Source: Methylomicrobium sp.
GTDB lineage: Bacteria > Pseudomonadota > Gammaproteobacteria > Methylococcales > Methylomonadaceae
Assembly: GCA_007135635.1 (NCBI GenBank)
Contig: SLIO01000076.1
Location: forward strand, 1-6,366
Direction: 5' to 3'
Length of the DNA stretch: 6,366 nt
The translations under genes and the position numbers were made by a program. This document shows, piece by piece, positions 1-6,366 of the stretch. The notes beneath the pieces were generated by a model. That model saw nothing but the letters and a program-made list of their open reading frames with translations, had not been told where the DNA came from and searched no databases. The first letter of the stretch is position 1. The number at the start of each line of letters is the position of its first letter.

Positions 1-34
1 ATTTTTTGACGTTGTCGATATCTTCGATATTCAT
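1..34 (-). CDS. Possible start of a leftward gene (partial)
   Basis: Read on the minus strand, an ATG at 32-34 opens a frame MNIEDIDNVKK that continues off the window. The charged, helix-like start looks like a natural N-terminus, and the gene would follow the three upstream leftward genes after 85 bases. There is no clear Shine-Dalgarno before it (the upstream bases are CTAATAAAAA). Only 11 codons are visible, so no function can be given. The opposite strand is also open from base 2 to a stop at 77-79, so this could instead be the tail of a rightward gene. Confidence 0.25.
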   Translation of the reverse strand, partial: MNIEDIDNVKK

Positions 35-119
35 TTTTTATTAGGGTATCAAGATGAGGTGGGCGTTAAAATCTATTAGTTTTAGTAAGGTTACTGCAAA
101 TTTTTAGCGCACGCACTTT

Positions 120-1262
120 TTATCGGGAATTAAGAAAATGCCGGAATAAATCCGGATTAAGTTTTTTTAGGTCCGATCTTAAAGCGATCGATGTCGATTC
201 AAGCGATTCGGCGCTTAATTGCTTGGCCAGGCTGAATGCGTTAAAGCCTTCTGCTTCGCCTTTTAGAACAAAGTCTTGCTTGGCCAGTGCCGGCTTCATC
301 AAGAGTATCCAGGCCGGGAAAAACTGTGCTGGCAATTCGGGGTCAAGTTCCTGGAATCGTTGCCAGTCGCCGGAAAGCAGAGGATATCCTGTCTTTTTTA
401 TCAGTTGTTCGGCTGATTGTGTATGTAACAGGAATAATAAAAACCAATGCTCTAGGCCTGTCAGTTCGCGGCTCAATTTGAAGCAGGCCTCAGCATAGCG
501 AAACAGTAAAACAGGTTGTTCGACGTAGTCAGGTTCTTGCTCGACCGCTTTGGCGACATCTGCCCATCGAAACGCTTTCGTGCCTGAATAGCTGACATGC
601 AACTTGGGTTGCTCGGGATCGAAGGGGCGGTCGGTTAATTCATCGGACAACTCATGCCAGAGCGGCGTTAGAAAACGTATAGCCTCGGTCCTTAATAATG
701 TTACCGCTAACGGCATGAGTGTATCATCTAGGACGGTGAGTTTATTGAGTAACGATACCCCCGGTGATCGTAATTTTTTTTCCTGCTCGATCAGTAGGGA
801 ATAGTCTTCGTGCTTTCTGGAGTCGAAGGCGTATAAGACGTCTAGTAGCTCCGGAATTTTGCGTTTGTTGCGGGTAACGATCGCGTCAATCAACTCGTTT
901 TCGGCATAAACCGGTGCGCTGTCGAAAAATAGATCCATCTGCATGCGGTCTTGTGCCGGCGCGAAATCGGTTTTGAAATAAATGTCGTCTTTCGAATCGT
1001 GGCTGATACTTAGTTCGTTTTGCTCGTTTGAAAGATAGGTGCCGCGCGTTTCACTCAAGCCCAGCGCTCGGGCATAATTCGTAGCAATGGCCAATTGTTC
1101 GATGATCCGTTCGCGCGGCGCCGTAAAGCAACTGTCCAGGTTTTCGATAAGTCCGTCACGCCAATCGATATAGTTTGGATAGCTAAGATAGCCAGTGGCG
1201 AGCAGCCATGCGATAGGCGAGAATCGGCCTTGTTCGATCAACAATTGGTCGACATGATGCAT
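120..1262 (-). CDS. Uncharacterised protein, about 380 aa
   Basis: I do not recognise this family by name. The protein is soluble-looking, acidic to neutral and mostly helical, with no signal peptide or membrane segment. The N-terminus (MHHVDQLLIEQGRFSPIAWL) continues into LATGYLSYPNYIDWRDG, which looks like a conserved start. A middle part around DRMQMDLFFDSAP and the helix-rich second half (HWFLLFLLHTQSAEQL, then ELDPELPAQFFPAWILL) suggest a helical-repeat-like fold, but this is inference. The start is uncertain. ATG at 1260-1262 lies 17 bases past the DUF1415 stop. GTG at 1275-1277 has a weak GAAGAG in front. ATG at 1308-1310 would give 396 aa and a 31-base overlap. I prefer 1262 because the convincing sequence begins there. 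It is the third gene of the leftward cluster, probably read from the CBS gene promoter. Confidence 0.72.
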   Translation of the reverse strand: MHHVDQLLIEQGRFSPIAWLLATGYLSYPNYIDWRDGLIENLDSCFTAPRERIIEQLAIATNYARALGLSETRGTYLSNEQNELSISHDSKDDIYFKTDFAPAQDRMQMDLFFDSAPVYAENELIDAIVTRNKRKIPELLDVLYAFDSRKHEDYSLLIEQEKKLRSPGVSLLNKLTVLDDTLMPLAVTLLRTEAIRFLTPLWHELSDELTDRPFDPEQPKLHVSYSGTKAFRWADVAKAVEQEPDYVEQPVLLFRYAEACFKLSRELTGLEHWFLLFLLHTQSAEQLIKKTGYPLLSGDWQRFQELDPELPAQFFPAWILLMKPALAKQDFVLKGEAEGFNAFSLAKQLSAESLESTSIALRSDLKKLNPDLFRHFLNSR

Positions 1263-1279
1263 GATACTGCTGCGCACGC

Positions 1280-1840
1280 TTACTCTTCTGGGGCAACCGC
1301 CTGACGGCATGAAGCAATGAGTGCATGCAGATGGGTCTTGCCGATATTGCGGGCAAGTGCGATATTGCGCCTGGGAATATTTTCCGGGTCAGGGTGGTGC
1401 TCGATGGCTGCTGCGATGCTGTCTTCGCGAAGTAGATGTAGGATGGGGTAGGGTGAGCGGTTCGTGTAATTGGCAGGATCGTCGCTGTCGCTGTTCGCAA
1501 AGCAATAGTCGGGATGAAAGCTAGCCAGTTGATAAATGCCGTCGTAGCCTTGATCCGACAATAGAGTCTCGGCGAGTGTAAGAAAATCGAGATAATCGTC
1601 GAATTCTTGCAGCGAATGAGGGTAAATCAGCAGCGTGGTGCTTATACTGACGTCGGCATCGAGATTCCTACATTCTTCGATTAACCGCTCAAGGCCGATT
1701 GCGGTATCGGGGCTTCGGCAAATACTGAAGCGAATGCTTTTTTGCCGAAACGGTTTGGCGGCGAAAGGGCATAAATCGAGACCGATGACAACGGTTTCGA
1801 GCCATGCCCTTATTGCGTGTTCTACCGGGTCGACAGTCAC
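1280..1840 (-). CDS. DUF1415 family protein
   Basis: A 186-residue protein that matches the DUF1415 family as I know it: VVIGLDLCPFA at residues 17-27, SFHPDYCFA at 107-115, and DPANYTNRSPYPILHLLRE at 121-139. The length is usual for the family. The biochemical role is not established. The conserved Cys, His, Asp and Tyr residues in these motifs would fit an enzyme or metal site, but that is inference. The start is a GTG at 1838-1840, chosen because it places the conserved IGLDLCPFA block about 18 residues in, as in relatives. It has no strong Shine-Dalgarno, only CTGAA just upstream. It lies 38 bases after the CBS gene stop and just before the next leftward gene, so translation is probably from a shared transcript. 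I see no frameshift or missing motif. Confidence 0.9.
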   Translation of the reverse strand: MTVDPVEHAIRAWLETVVIGLDLCPFAAKPFRQKSIRFSICRSPDTAIGLERLIEECRNLDADVSISTTLLIYPHSLQEFDDYLDFLTLAETLLSDQGYDGIYQLASFHPDYCFANSDSDDPANYTNRSPYPILHLLREDSIAAAIEHHPDPENIPRRNIALARNIGKTHLHALIASCRQAVAPEE

Positions 1841-1878
1841 TTCAGCATTCAGGTATGGTGTCGAAGTTATCAGATCGC

Positions 1879-2349
1879 TTAGGTATGGCTGATACCTGCC
1901 GCAATTCTTTTTTCCCGTTCTTCGCTGGCTTTTTCGATTTTCGCAAAAACGCGCAAAATATCGGTGGCCGATACGATGCCGACCAGCTTATTATTATGAT
2001 CGACGACCGGTAGTGCGCCGACTTTATTTTCTGCCATAATGCTGGCTGCTTCTGAAGCGAAAGTATCGGGATTAACGGTCAATACGCCGCGGCGCATGAT
2101 ATGTTGAACTTTTTGCGGAACGACCTGCAAAACCGTTTTGCCTTCGACGGTCTCAACCGAGTTTGAGTTGCTTTTCGGCCCCAGGGCTTTATATAGGTCT
2201 CGATCTGATACGATGCCGATGACTTTGCCCTTTTCAATAACGGGTAAATGACGAACTTTTTCATAATGCAGTAAGAAAAAGACACGATCGATCATGTCAT
2301 GTTGTTCGACTGTGAATACTTGCGAAGTCATTAAATCTTCAACACGCAT
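1879..2349 (-). CDS. Two-CBS-domain protein
   Basis: A stand-alone 156-residue protein made almost entirely of two CBS motifs. The first spans about residues 7-52 (MTSQVFTV through GIVSDRDL) and the second about 85-132 (MRRGVLTV through GIVSATDIL). A linker lies between them and a charged helix (KIEKASEEREKR) at the end. Such pairs form a Bateman module that usually binds adenine nucleotides such as AMP, ATP or S-adenosylmethionine and signals energy state to a partner. No effector domain is fused here, so partner and ligand are unknown. The SDRD and SATD segments sit where ribose-contacting Thr/Ser-x-x-Asp residues occur in nucleotide-binding members. The ATG at 2347-2349 has AGGAG at 2359-2363 (spacing 9). 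The gene is first in the leftward cluster and diverges from adk, an adenine-nucleotide enzyme, which may or may not be meaningful. Confidence 0.93.
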   Translation of the reverse strand: MRVEDLMTSQVFTVEQHDMIDRVFFLLHYEKVRHLPVIEKGKVIGIVSDRDLYKALGPKSNSNSVETVEGKTVLQVVPQKVQHIMRRGVLTVNPDTFASEAASIMAENKVGALPVVDHNNKLVGIVSATDILRVFAKIEKASEEREKRIAAGISHT

Positions 2350-2358
2350 GCAGTTGCA

Positions 2359-2363
2359 CTCCT
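2359..2363 (-). promoter_or_regulatory. Shine-Dalgarno of the CBS gene
   Basis: AGGAG on the minus strand, nine bases before the ATG. It is the only strong ribosome site in the leftward cluster and fixes the CBS gene start. Confidence 0.75.
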
Positions 2364-2386
2364 AAAGATGATTGATAAACCGGGTA

Positions 2387-2415
2387 AGGATAGGGAAAAT
2401 ATCTGATTTTTACAA
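2387..2415 (-). promoter_or_regulatory. Candidate sigma-70 promoter for the leftward cluster
   Basis: On the minus strand TTGTAA (2410-2415) is followed after 17 bases by TATCCT (2387-2392). Each hexamer matches the sigma-70 consensus at four of six positions with ideal spacing. A start near 2380 would leave a leader of about 30 bases carrying the AGGAG site. This is a pattern match only. Confidence 0.45.
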
Positions 2416-2442
2416 GAGTTAATATCTATTTTGATATAAAAT
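2409..2442 (+). promoter_or_regulatory. Candidate promoter region for adk
   Basis: The AT-rich stretch contains TTTACA (2409-2414) as a possible -35. Downstream are TATAAA (2435-2440) and TAAAAT (2437-2442), each five of six to the -10 consensus, but spacing from TTTACA is 20-22, longer than ideal. The -35 candidate overlaps that of the divergent CBS promoter, so the two may compete. Two AATATCT copies (2398-2404 and 2421-2427) lie 23 bases apart in this region. The exact hexamers are uncertain. Confidence 0.35.
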
Positions 2443-2460
2443 GCCCTGTTTTGTGAGAGC

Positions 2461-3181
<721 letters not shown>

Positions 3182-3188
3182 ACGCGCA

Positions 3189-3239
3189 AAGTGTCCTCAT
3201 CGGCGCTTAACGCATACTTTTTACTTCCCGCTGATGCGG
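3189..3239 (+). promoter_or_regulatory. Possible alternative hairpins between adk and leuC
   Basis: Two stems share bases and cannot form together. Stem 1 pairs AAGTGTC (3189-3195) with GGCGCTT (3202-3208), using two G-U pairs. Stem 2 pairs CATCGGCG (3198-3205) with CGCTGATG (3229-3236), using one G-U pair, and can extend by two more pairs beyond a mismatch. A T5 run (3218-3222) lies 10 bases after stem 1, too far for a standard terminator. There is no leader peptide rich in leucine codons. Whether this regulates leuC is unproven. Confidence 0.25.
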
Positions 3240-3257
3240 TTAATACAATGAGTAGCT

Positions 3258-4682
3258 ATGTCAAGTAAAACTTTATACGACAAATTATGGGAAGACCACG
3301 TTGTTCATACCGAAAATGACGGATCTTCATTAATCTATATCGACCGACATTTAGTCCATGAGGTCACTTCGCCGCAAGCATTCGAAGGGCTCCGTCTGGC
3401 CGGACGCAAGCCTTGGCGACAAGCGAGAAATTTGGCTGTTGCCGACCATAACGTACCAACCACCGATCGAGATAAAGGCATTGTCGATCCGGTTTCCAGG
3501 CTCCAGGTTGAAACCCTCGAGAAAAATTGCGCTGAATTCGGTATTACCGAGTTTGATATGTCCGATATTCGCCAAGGCATCGTGCACGTTGTCGGTCCTG
3601 AGCAAGGTGCGACACTGCCCGGCATGACCGTGGTCTGCGGCGATTCGCATACGTCGACCCACGGCGCGTCCGGCGCGCTGGCATTTGGCATCGGCACGTC
3701 GGAAGTCGAGCATGTATTGGCCACGCAGTGTTTGGTACAGAAAAAAGCTAAAAACATGTTGATTAAGGTAGACGGTGAAATGCGTCCAGGCGTCACCGCG
3801 AAAGACATCGTGTTGGCAATCATCGGCAAAATCGGTACCGCTGGCGGCAACGGTTATACGATCGAATTTGCCGGTTCTGCGATCCGCGCATTGTCGATGG
3901 AAGGCCGCATGACAGTCTGCAACATGGCGATCGAAGCGGGCGCTCGTGCTGGCCTAATTGGGGTTGACGATGTGACGATCGAGTATTACCGCAACCGTCC
4001 GCTTTCACCGAAAGGCAATGATTGGGTTATCGCCGAGCGCTTTTGGCAGCAACTGCATTCCGATTCTGACGCTGTCTTCGATAAAGTCGTTGATCTGAAT
4101 GCCGCCGACGTCAAGCCGCAAGTGACCTGGGGGACTTCACCTGAGTTGGTTGTGCCGGTCGACGCCAACGTGCCTGATCCTGCTCATGAAGCCGATGCGA
4201 CCAAGCGCGAAAGCATGAAGCGGGCACTGCAATACATGGATCTGAAGCCGGGTGTGGCGATTACCGATATCAAGCTCGATAAAGTGTTCATCGGTTCCTG
4301 TACAAACTCGAGAATCGAGGATTTGAGAGCCGCCGCCGTGGTCGCGAAAGGTAAAAAACTGGCCGATAACATCAAATTGGCTTTGGTCGTGCCGGGTTCC
4401 GGCTTGATCAAACAACAAGCCGAGGCAGAAGGCTTGGATAAAATCTTCATCGAAGCCGGGTTCGAATGGCGCGATCCGGGCTGCTCGATGTGTCTGGCGA
4501 TGAACGCCGACCGTTTGGAGCCGGGCGAGCGTTGTGCGTCAACCTCGAATCGTAATTTCGAAGGGCGGCAAGGCTACGGCGGACGCACGCATTTGGTTAG
4601 TCCTGCGATGGCTGCCGCAGCCGCGATTGCTGGGCATTTTGTCGATGTTAGCACCGAAGCGAATCAAGGAGCACAAGCATGA
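3258..4682 (+). CDS. leuC: 3-isopropylmalate dehydratase large subunit
   Basis: With LeuD this forms isopropylmalate isomerase, the cytosolic [4Fe-4S] enzyme that interconverts 2- and 3-isopropylmalate in leucine synthesis. The 474 residues fit the family (466 in E. coli). The cluster ligands are visible as Cys348 in GSCTNSR and Cys409 and Cys412 in GCSMC. Other family signatures are VADHNVPT (61-68), [11 protein letters not shown] (127-137), [13 protein letters not shown] (145-157) and NRNFEGRQG (431-439). The ATG at 3258 gives the standard start [16 protein letters not shown]. The ribosome site is weak: only GAG at 3250-3252. A different-frame ATG at 3248 opens a six-codon frame that overlaps the start. 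leuC follows adk by 76 bases and overlaps leuD by four. The long TACAAT-bearing approach to the start leaves open a separate leuC promoter. Confidence 0.98.
   Translation: MSSKTLYDKLWEDHVVHTENDGSSLIYIDRHLVHEVTSPQAFEGLRLAGRKPWRQARNLAVADHNVPTTDRDKGIVDPVSRLQVETLEKNCAEFGITEFDMSDIRQGIVHVVGPEQGATLPGMTVVCGDSHTSTHGASGALAFGIGTSEVEHVLATQCLVQKKAKNMLIKVDGEMRPGVTAKDIVLAIIGKIGTAGGNGYTIEFAGSAIRALSMEGRMTVCNMAIEAGARAGLIGVDDVTIEYYRNRPLSPKGNDWVIAERFWQQLHSDSDAVFDKVVDLNAADVKPQVTWGTSPELVVPVDANVPDPAHEADATKRESMKRALQYMDLKPGVAITDIKLDKVFIGSCTNSRIEDLRAAAVVAKGKKLADNIKLALVVPGSGLIKQQAEAEGLDKIFIEAGFEWRDPGCSMCLAMNADRLEPGERCASTSNRNFEGRQGYGGRTHLVSPAMAAAAAIAGHFVDVSTEANQGAQA
4666..4671 (+). promoter_or_regulatory. Shine-Dalgarno of leuD inside leuC
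   Basis: AAGGAG lies seven bases before the leuD ATG and within the last codons of leuC. It is the strongest ribosome site in the window and, with the ATGA overlap, should hold the two subunits in balance. Confidence 0.8.
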
Positions 4683-5311
4683 GAGCATTTACCAAAATAG
4701 ACGCGCTGGTCGCACCGTTGGATCGGGCCAATGTCGATACCGATGCGATTATTCCGAAACAATTTCTCAAATCGATACGCCGAGCAGGGTTCGGGCCGTT
4801 TTTGTTCGACGAATGGCGGTATATGGACCATGGCGAACCGGACATGGATTGCACGAACCGACCGATTAACCCGGATTTCGTGCTGAATAAACCGGAGTAC
4901 AAGGGCGCCGAACTATTATTGACCCGCGAGAATTTCGGTTGCGGCTCGTCCCGCGAACATGCGCCTTGGGCCCTTGAAGATTTCGGTTTCAGAGCGATCA
5001 TCGCGCCGAGTTTCGCCGATATCTTTTATAACAATTGTTTCAAGAACGGTATCTTGCCTATCGTACTCGATTCGGCTATCGTTGATGAATTATTCAACGA
5101 ATTGACAGAAGACTACCGACTGACAGTTGATCTGGAAACGCAAAAGATCGTCACGCCTTCCGGTCGGGAAATTGCCTTTGAAGTCGATGCTAATCGGAAA
5201 TTCAGGTTGTTGAACGGTCTTGACGATATCGCATTGACCTTGCAGCATGCCGATCAAATTCACGCATACGAGACAGAACGTGCGAAGCGAGCGCCTTGGT
5301 TGTTTGCATAG
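4679..5311 (+). CDS. leuD: 3-isopropylmalate dehydratase small subunit
   Basis: The swivelling small subunit that completes the active site of LeuC. The 210 residues are close to the E. coli length of 201. Family motifs are [14 protein letters not shown] (18-31), [16 protein letters not shown] (84-99) and [18 protein letters not shown] (107-124). The serine and arginine of GSSRE belong to the substrate-binding loop of the aconitase superfamily. The ATG shares an ATGA overlap with the leuC stop, a sign of translational coupling. The stop at 5309-5311 is followed by a long gap with structured repeats. leuB, the usual next gene in many proteobacteria, does not follow. There is no clear intrinsic terminator with a T-run in the plus direction directly after the stop, so transcription could run into the gap. 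Confidence 0.98.
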   Translation: MRAFTKIDALVAPLDRANVDTDAIIPKQFLKSIRRAGFGPFLFDEWRYMDHGEPDMDCTNRPINPDFVLNKPEYKGAELLLTRENFGCGSSREHAPWALEDFGFRAIIAPSFADIFYNNCFKNGILPIVLDSAIVDELFNELTEDYRLTVDLETQKIVTPSGREIAFEVDANRKFRLLNGLDDIALTLQHADQIHAYETERAKRAPWLFA

Positions 5312-5339
5312 CCGTAAATCGATTACTCCTATCTGAGCG

Positions 5340-5366
5340 AAAAAACGCCTAATTTTCAGGAAGGCG
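5340..5366 (-). terminator. Intrinsic terminator facing the minus strand
   Basis: On the minus strand CGCCT (5362-5366) pairs with AGGCG (5346-5350) around an 11-base loop and is followed at once by six T (5345-5340). In the plus direction the stem is followed by GGGTGTTTGG, which is a poor terminator. It therefore seems to end leftward transcription toward leuD, perhaps from element A next to it. The stem is only five pairs, so strength is uncertain. Confidence 0.45.
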
Positions 5367-5368
5367 GG

Positions 5369-5450
5369 GTGTTTGGCGTGGGGGTGTCGGCAGTTGAGAA
5401 ATTTGTGCTCCTGTGAACTCTTTCCCGTAGACGACATCCTCGCCAAACAC
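5369..5450. repeat. Element A: long hairpin repeat
   Basis: GTGTTTGGCG (5369-5378) is the exact reverse complement of CGCCAAACAC (5441-5450). Just inside, GGGTGTCG (5382-5389) pairs with CGACATCC (5432-5439) using one G-U pair. Together they make an 18-pair stem with a small internal loop and a 42-base apical region. The left arm and loop contain GGTGTCGGC (5383-5391) and TGCTCCTG (5406-5413), both also found in element B. It looks like a dispersed intergenic repeat or a structured RNA. On the minus strand the adjacent terminator would close it. Confidence 0.6.
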
Positions 5451-5569
5451 ACACCTCTTAATTTTTGATCCCAAAATTGTGAATTTCAGGCACTTCGGCG
5501 CCATTTTAATTAGCGAAAGGTATTGCGCTTAGGAACGCGAGCATGAAATAACTTCGACAACTGTTAGAA

Positions 5570-5727
5570 GGGAGGGGTCGGTGGCTCGATTGACAGGTGT
5601 CGGCGGCAGGGCAGATTTTTGCTCCTGCAAAATCTGCATTCATGCCATCCTTGGCATTCAGATTCCGCCGTCAAGCCTACACGGACGTATTCACGGCGTC
5701 CTGTTAAGCGAGTCACCGAACCGCCCC
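5570..5727. repeat. Element B: nested palindrome with terminal inverted repeats
   Basis: The ends GGGAGGGGTCGGTGGCTCG (5570-5588) and CGAGTCACCGAACCGCCCC (5709-5727) are inverted repeats matching at 15 of 19 positions. The inner 11 bases pair fully if one G-U is allowed. Inside, TGTCGGCGG (5598-5606) can pair with CCGCCGTCA (5665-5673) with one mismatch. There are three hairpins. The first, GCAGATTTTTGC with GCAAAATCTGC (5611-5637), has one bulge and loop TCCT. The second, ATGCCA with TGGCAT (5642-5657), also has loop TCCT. The third is GGACG with CGTCC (5683-5701). The architecture fits a MITE-like or REP-like element. It carries no gene. Confidence 0.6.
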
Positions 5728-5756
5728 AAAGCCTATTACTTGTATAAGTTATTTTG

Positions 5757-5836
5757 TGCATATTCCTTAGTTCGCATTTTCCGCATAAGTGTCAAGGGCG
5801 GCCGTTGCCGAACTTAATAAAATGCACATTCCTTAG
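5757..5836. repeat. Direct repeat upstream of asd
   Basis: TGCATATTCCTTAG (5757-5770) recurs as TGCACATTCCTTAG (5823-5836), matching 13 of 14 bases, with starts 66 bases apart. The copies bracket an interval between element B and asd. They could be paired protein-binding sites for asd control or a trace of an insertion. The sequence does not decide between these. Confidence 0.45.
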
Positions 5837-5858
5837 CATCCCAAACGCCGAGGGTGCT
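5835..5858 (+). other. Small hairpin in the asd leader
   Basis: AGCATCCC (5835-5842) pairs with GGGTGCT (5852-5858), seven pairs with one bulged T and a nine-base loop, about 33 bases before the asd ATG. No T-run follows directly. Its 5' side starts within the second copy of the direct repeat. Confidence 0.3.
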
Positions 5859-5891
5859 GTGATTTCTGCTTTAATGAAAAGGTAATTAAAC

Positions 5892-6366
5892 ATGACTAAG
5901 TTATATGATGTTGCTGTAGTCGGTGCCACCGGCGCCGTTGGTGAAGCAATGCTGTCGATATTGGAAGAGCGTAATTTTCCGGTTGGTGAGGTTTATGCGT
6001 TGGCCAGTAGCCGTTCGGTTGGAAAACGCATTCCGTTCAAGGGCGGTTCACTGAAGGTAGAGGATCTAGCTGAGTTCGACTTTTCCAAAGTACAAATCGG
6101 CTTGTTTTCGCCTGGCGCTTCGATTTCCGCCGAATACGCGCCGAAAGCCGCTGCGGCCGGTTGTATCGTGATCGACAATACTTCGCAATTTCGTTACGAC
6201 GATGATATTCCATTAGTCGTGCCCGAAGTTAATCCCGAGAAAATCGCCGACTATAAAAATAGAGGCATCATTGCCAATCCAAATTGTTCGACGATTCAAA
6301 TGTTGGTTGCGTTGAAGCCGATTTACGATGCGGTCGGTATCAGTCGAATCAATGTTTGTACTTACC
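5892..6366 (+). CDS. asd: Aspartate-semialdehyde dehydrogenase (partial, 3' end missing)
   Basis: Catalyses NADPH-dependent reduction of aspartyl phosphate to aspartate semialdehyde, the branch point to lysine, diaminopimelate, threonine and methionine, in the cytosol. The visible 158 residues (of about 340 expected) hold the NADP-binding VVGATGAVG (9-17), SPGASISAEYAPKAAAAG (73-90), IDNTSQFRYDDDIPLVVPEVN (94-114) and the catalytic cysteine, Cys132, in ANPNCSTIQ. The sequence resembles the Pseudomonas and Gram-positive type of Asd more than the longer E. coli type, judged by IDNTSQFR and the spacing to the cysteine. The ATG at 5892 is preceded by AAAAGGT (5877-5883, eight bases away). The reading frame is still open at 6366. 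In relatives it follows leuB; here the repeat-bearing gap precedes it. Confidence 0.97.
   Translation, partial: MTKLYDVAVVGATGAVGEAMLSILEERNFPVGEVYALASSRSVGKRIPFKGGSLKVEDLAEFDFSKVQIGLFSPGASISAEYAPKAAAAGCIVIDNTSQFRYDDDIPLVVPEVNPEKIADYKNRGIIANPNCSTIQMLVALKPIYDAVGISRINVCTY

Larger units (their letters stand above)
5312..5891. other. leuD-asd gap without a convincing gene
   Basis: About 580 bases separate leuD from asd. The gap holds the minus-facing terminator, elements A and B, a possible AATTTT/AAAATT hairpin (5460-5478), the direct repeat and the asd leader. I checked for leuB remnants and saw none: the open frames present do not resemble isopropylmalate dehydrogenase. No confident sigma-70 promoter for asd could be picked out. 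Confidence 0.7.

Noticed and set aside
2..79. Open plus-strand frame as the tail of a rightward gene
   Set aside because: Only 25 codons with no recognisable motif; the opposite-strand gene start is at least as likely.
141..168. CCGGA/TCCGG hairpin followed by seven T on the plus strand
   Set aside because: The T-run starts six bases after the stem, the structure lies inside the coding end of a minus-strand gene, and no plus-strand gene precedes it.
3335..3850. Long minus-strand frame inside leuC
   Set aside because: Antisense shadow of a strongly supported gene.
5090..5452. Minus-strand frame of 120 codons
   Set aside because: Most of it is antisense to leuD and the rest crosses element A. 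It has no protein-like motif.
5349..5504. Minus-strand frame of 51 codons starting at the ATG 5502-5504
   Set aside because: It has no Shine-Dalgarno, lies wholly over element A, and its sequence follows the palindrome rather than any known protein.
5581..5817. Plus-strand frame of 78 codons
   Set aside because: It lies mostly within element B, has a GTG start in the inverted repeat, and its residues reflect the hairpins.
5312..5891. Decayed leuB
   Set aside because: No frame shows isopropylmalate dehydrogenase motifs, even in fragments.

Overview
The window reads as a chromosomal segment of a gammaproteobacterium of moderate GC content. The placement rests on three things: the gene set (adk, leuC, leuD, asd and a DUF1415 gene), protein sequences of gammaproteobacterial type, and structured intergenic repeats whose style recalls methanotrophs of the order Methylococcales. 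The last point is an impression from memory and could not be checked here.

Left part (1-2349, minus strand): three closely spaced genes read leftward from a shared promoter region. They encode a small protein with two CBS domains, a DUF1415 family protein, and a conserved-looking protein of about 380 residues that I do not recognise. Bases 1-34 may hold the first codons of a fourth leftward gene. The first gene has a good Shine-Dalgarno sequence and a plausible sigma-70 promoter (2387-2415). The next two start with little or no Shine-Dalgarno, which fits an operon.

Centre (2350-5311, plus strand): divergent from the CBS gene lies adk (adenylate kinase). After 76 bases come leuC and leuD, the two subunits of 3-isopropylmalate dehydratase, which overlap by ATGA. 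They catalyse the second committed step of leucine synthesis.

Right part (5312-6366): leuD is followed by about 580 bases without a convincing gene. In relatives such as Pseudomonas, leuB sits between leuD and asd. Here that interval holds two structured elements. Element A (5369-5450) is a long hairpin next to an intrinsic terminator that faces the minus strand. Element B (about 5570-5727) is a nested palindrome with imperfect terminal inverted repeats. The two share a diverged motif of about 31 bases, so they look like members of one repeat family. A 14-base near-perfect direct repeat then precedes asd (aspartate-semialdehyde dehydrogenase), which runs off the window at 6366.

The plus-strand genes are core metabolism: nucleotide balance, leucine synthesis, and entry to the lysine, threonine and methionine pathway. 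I found no sign of a defence system, prophage, CRISPR array or other new multi-gene system. The part most worth a second look is the repeat-filled gap where leuB would be expected.
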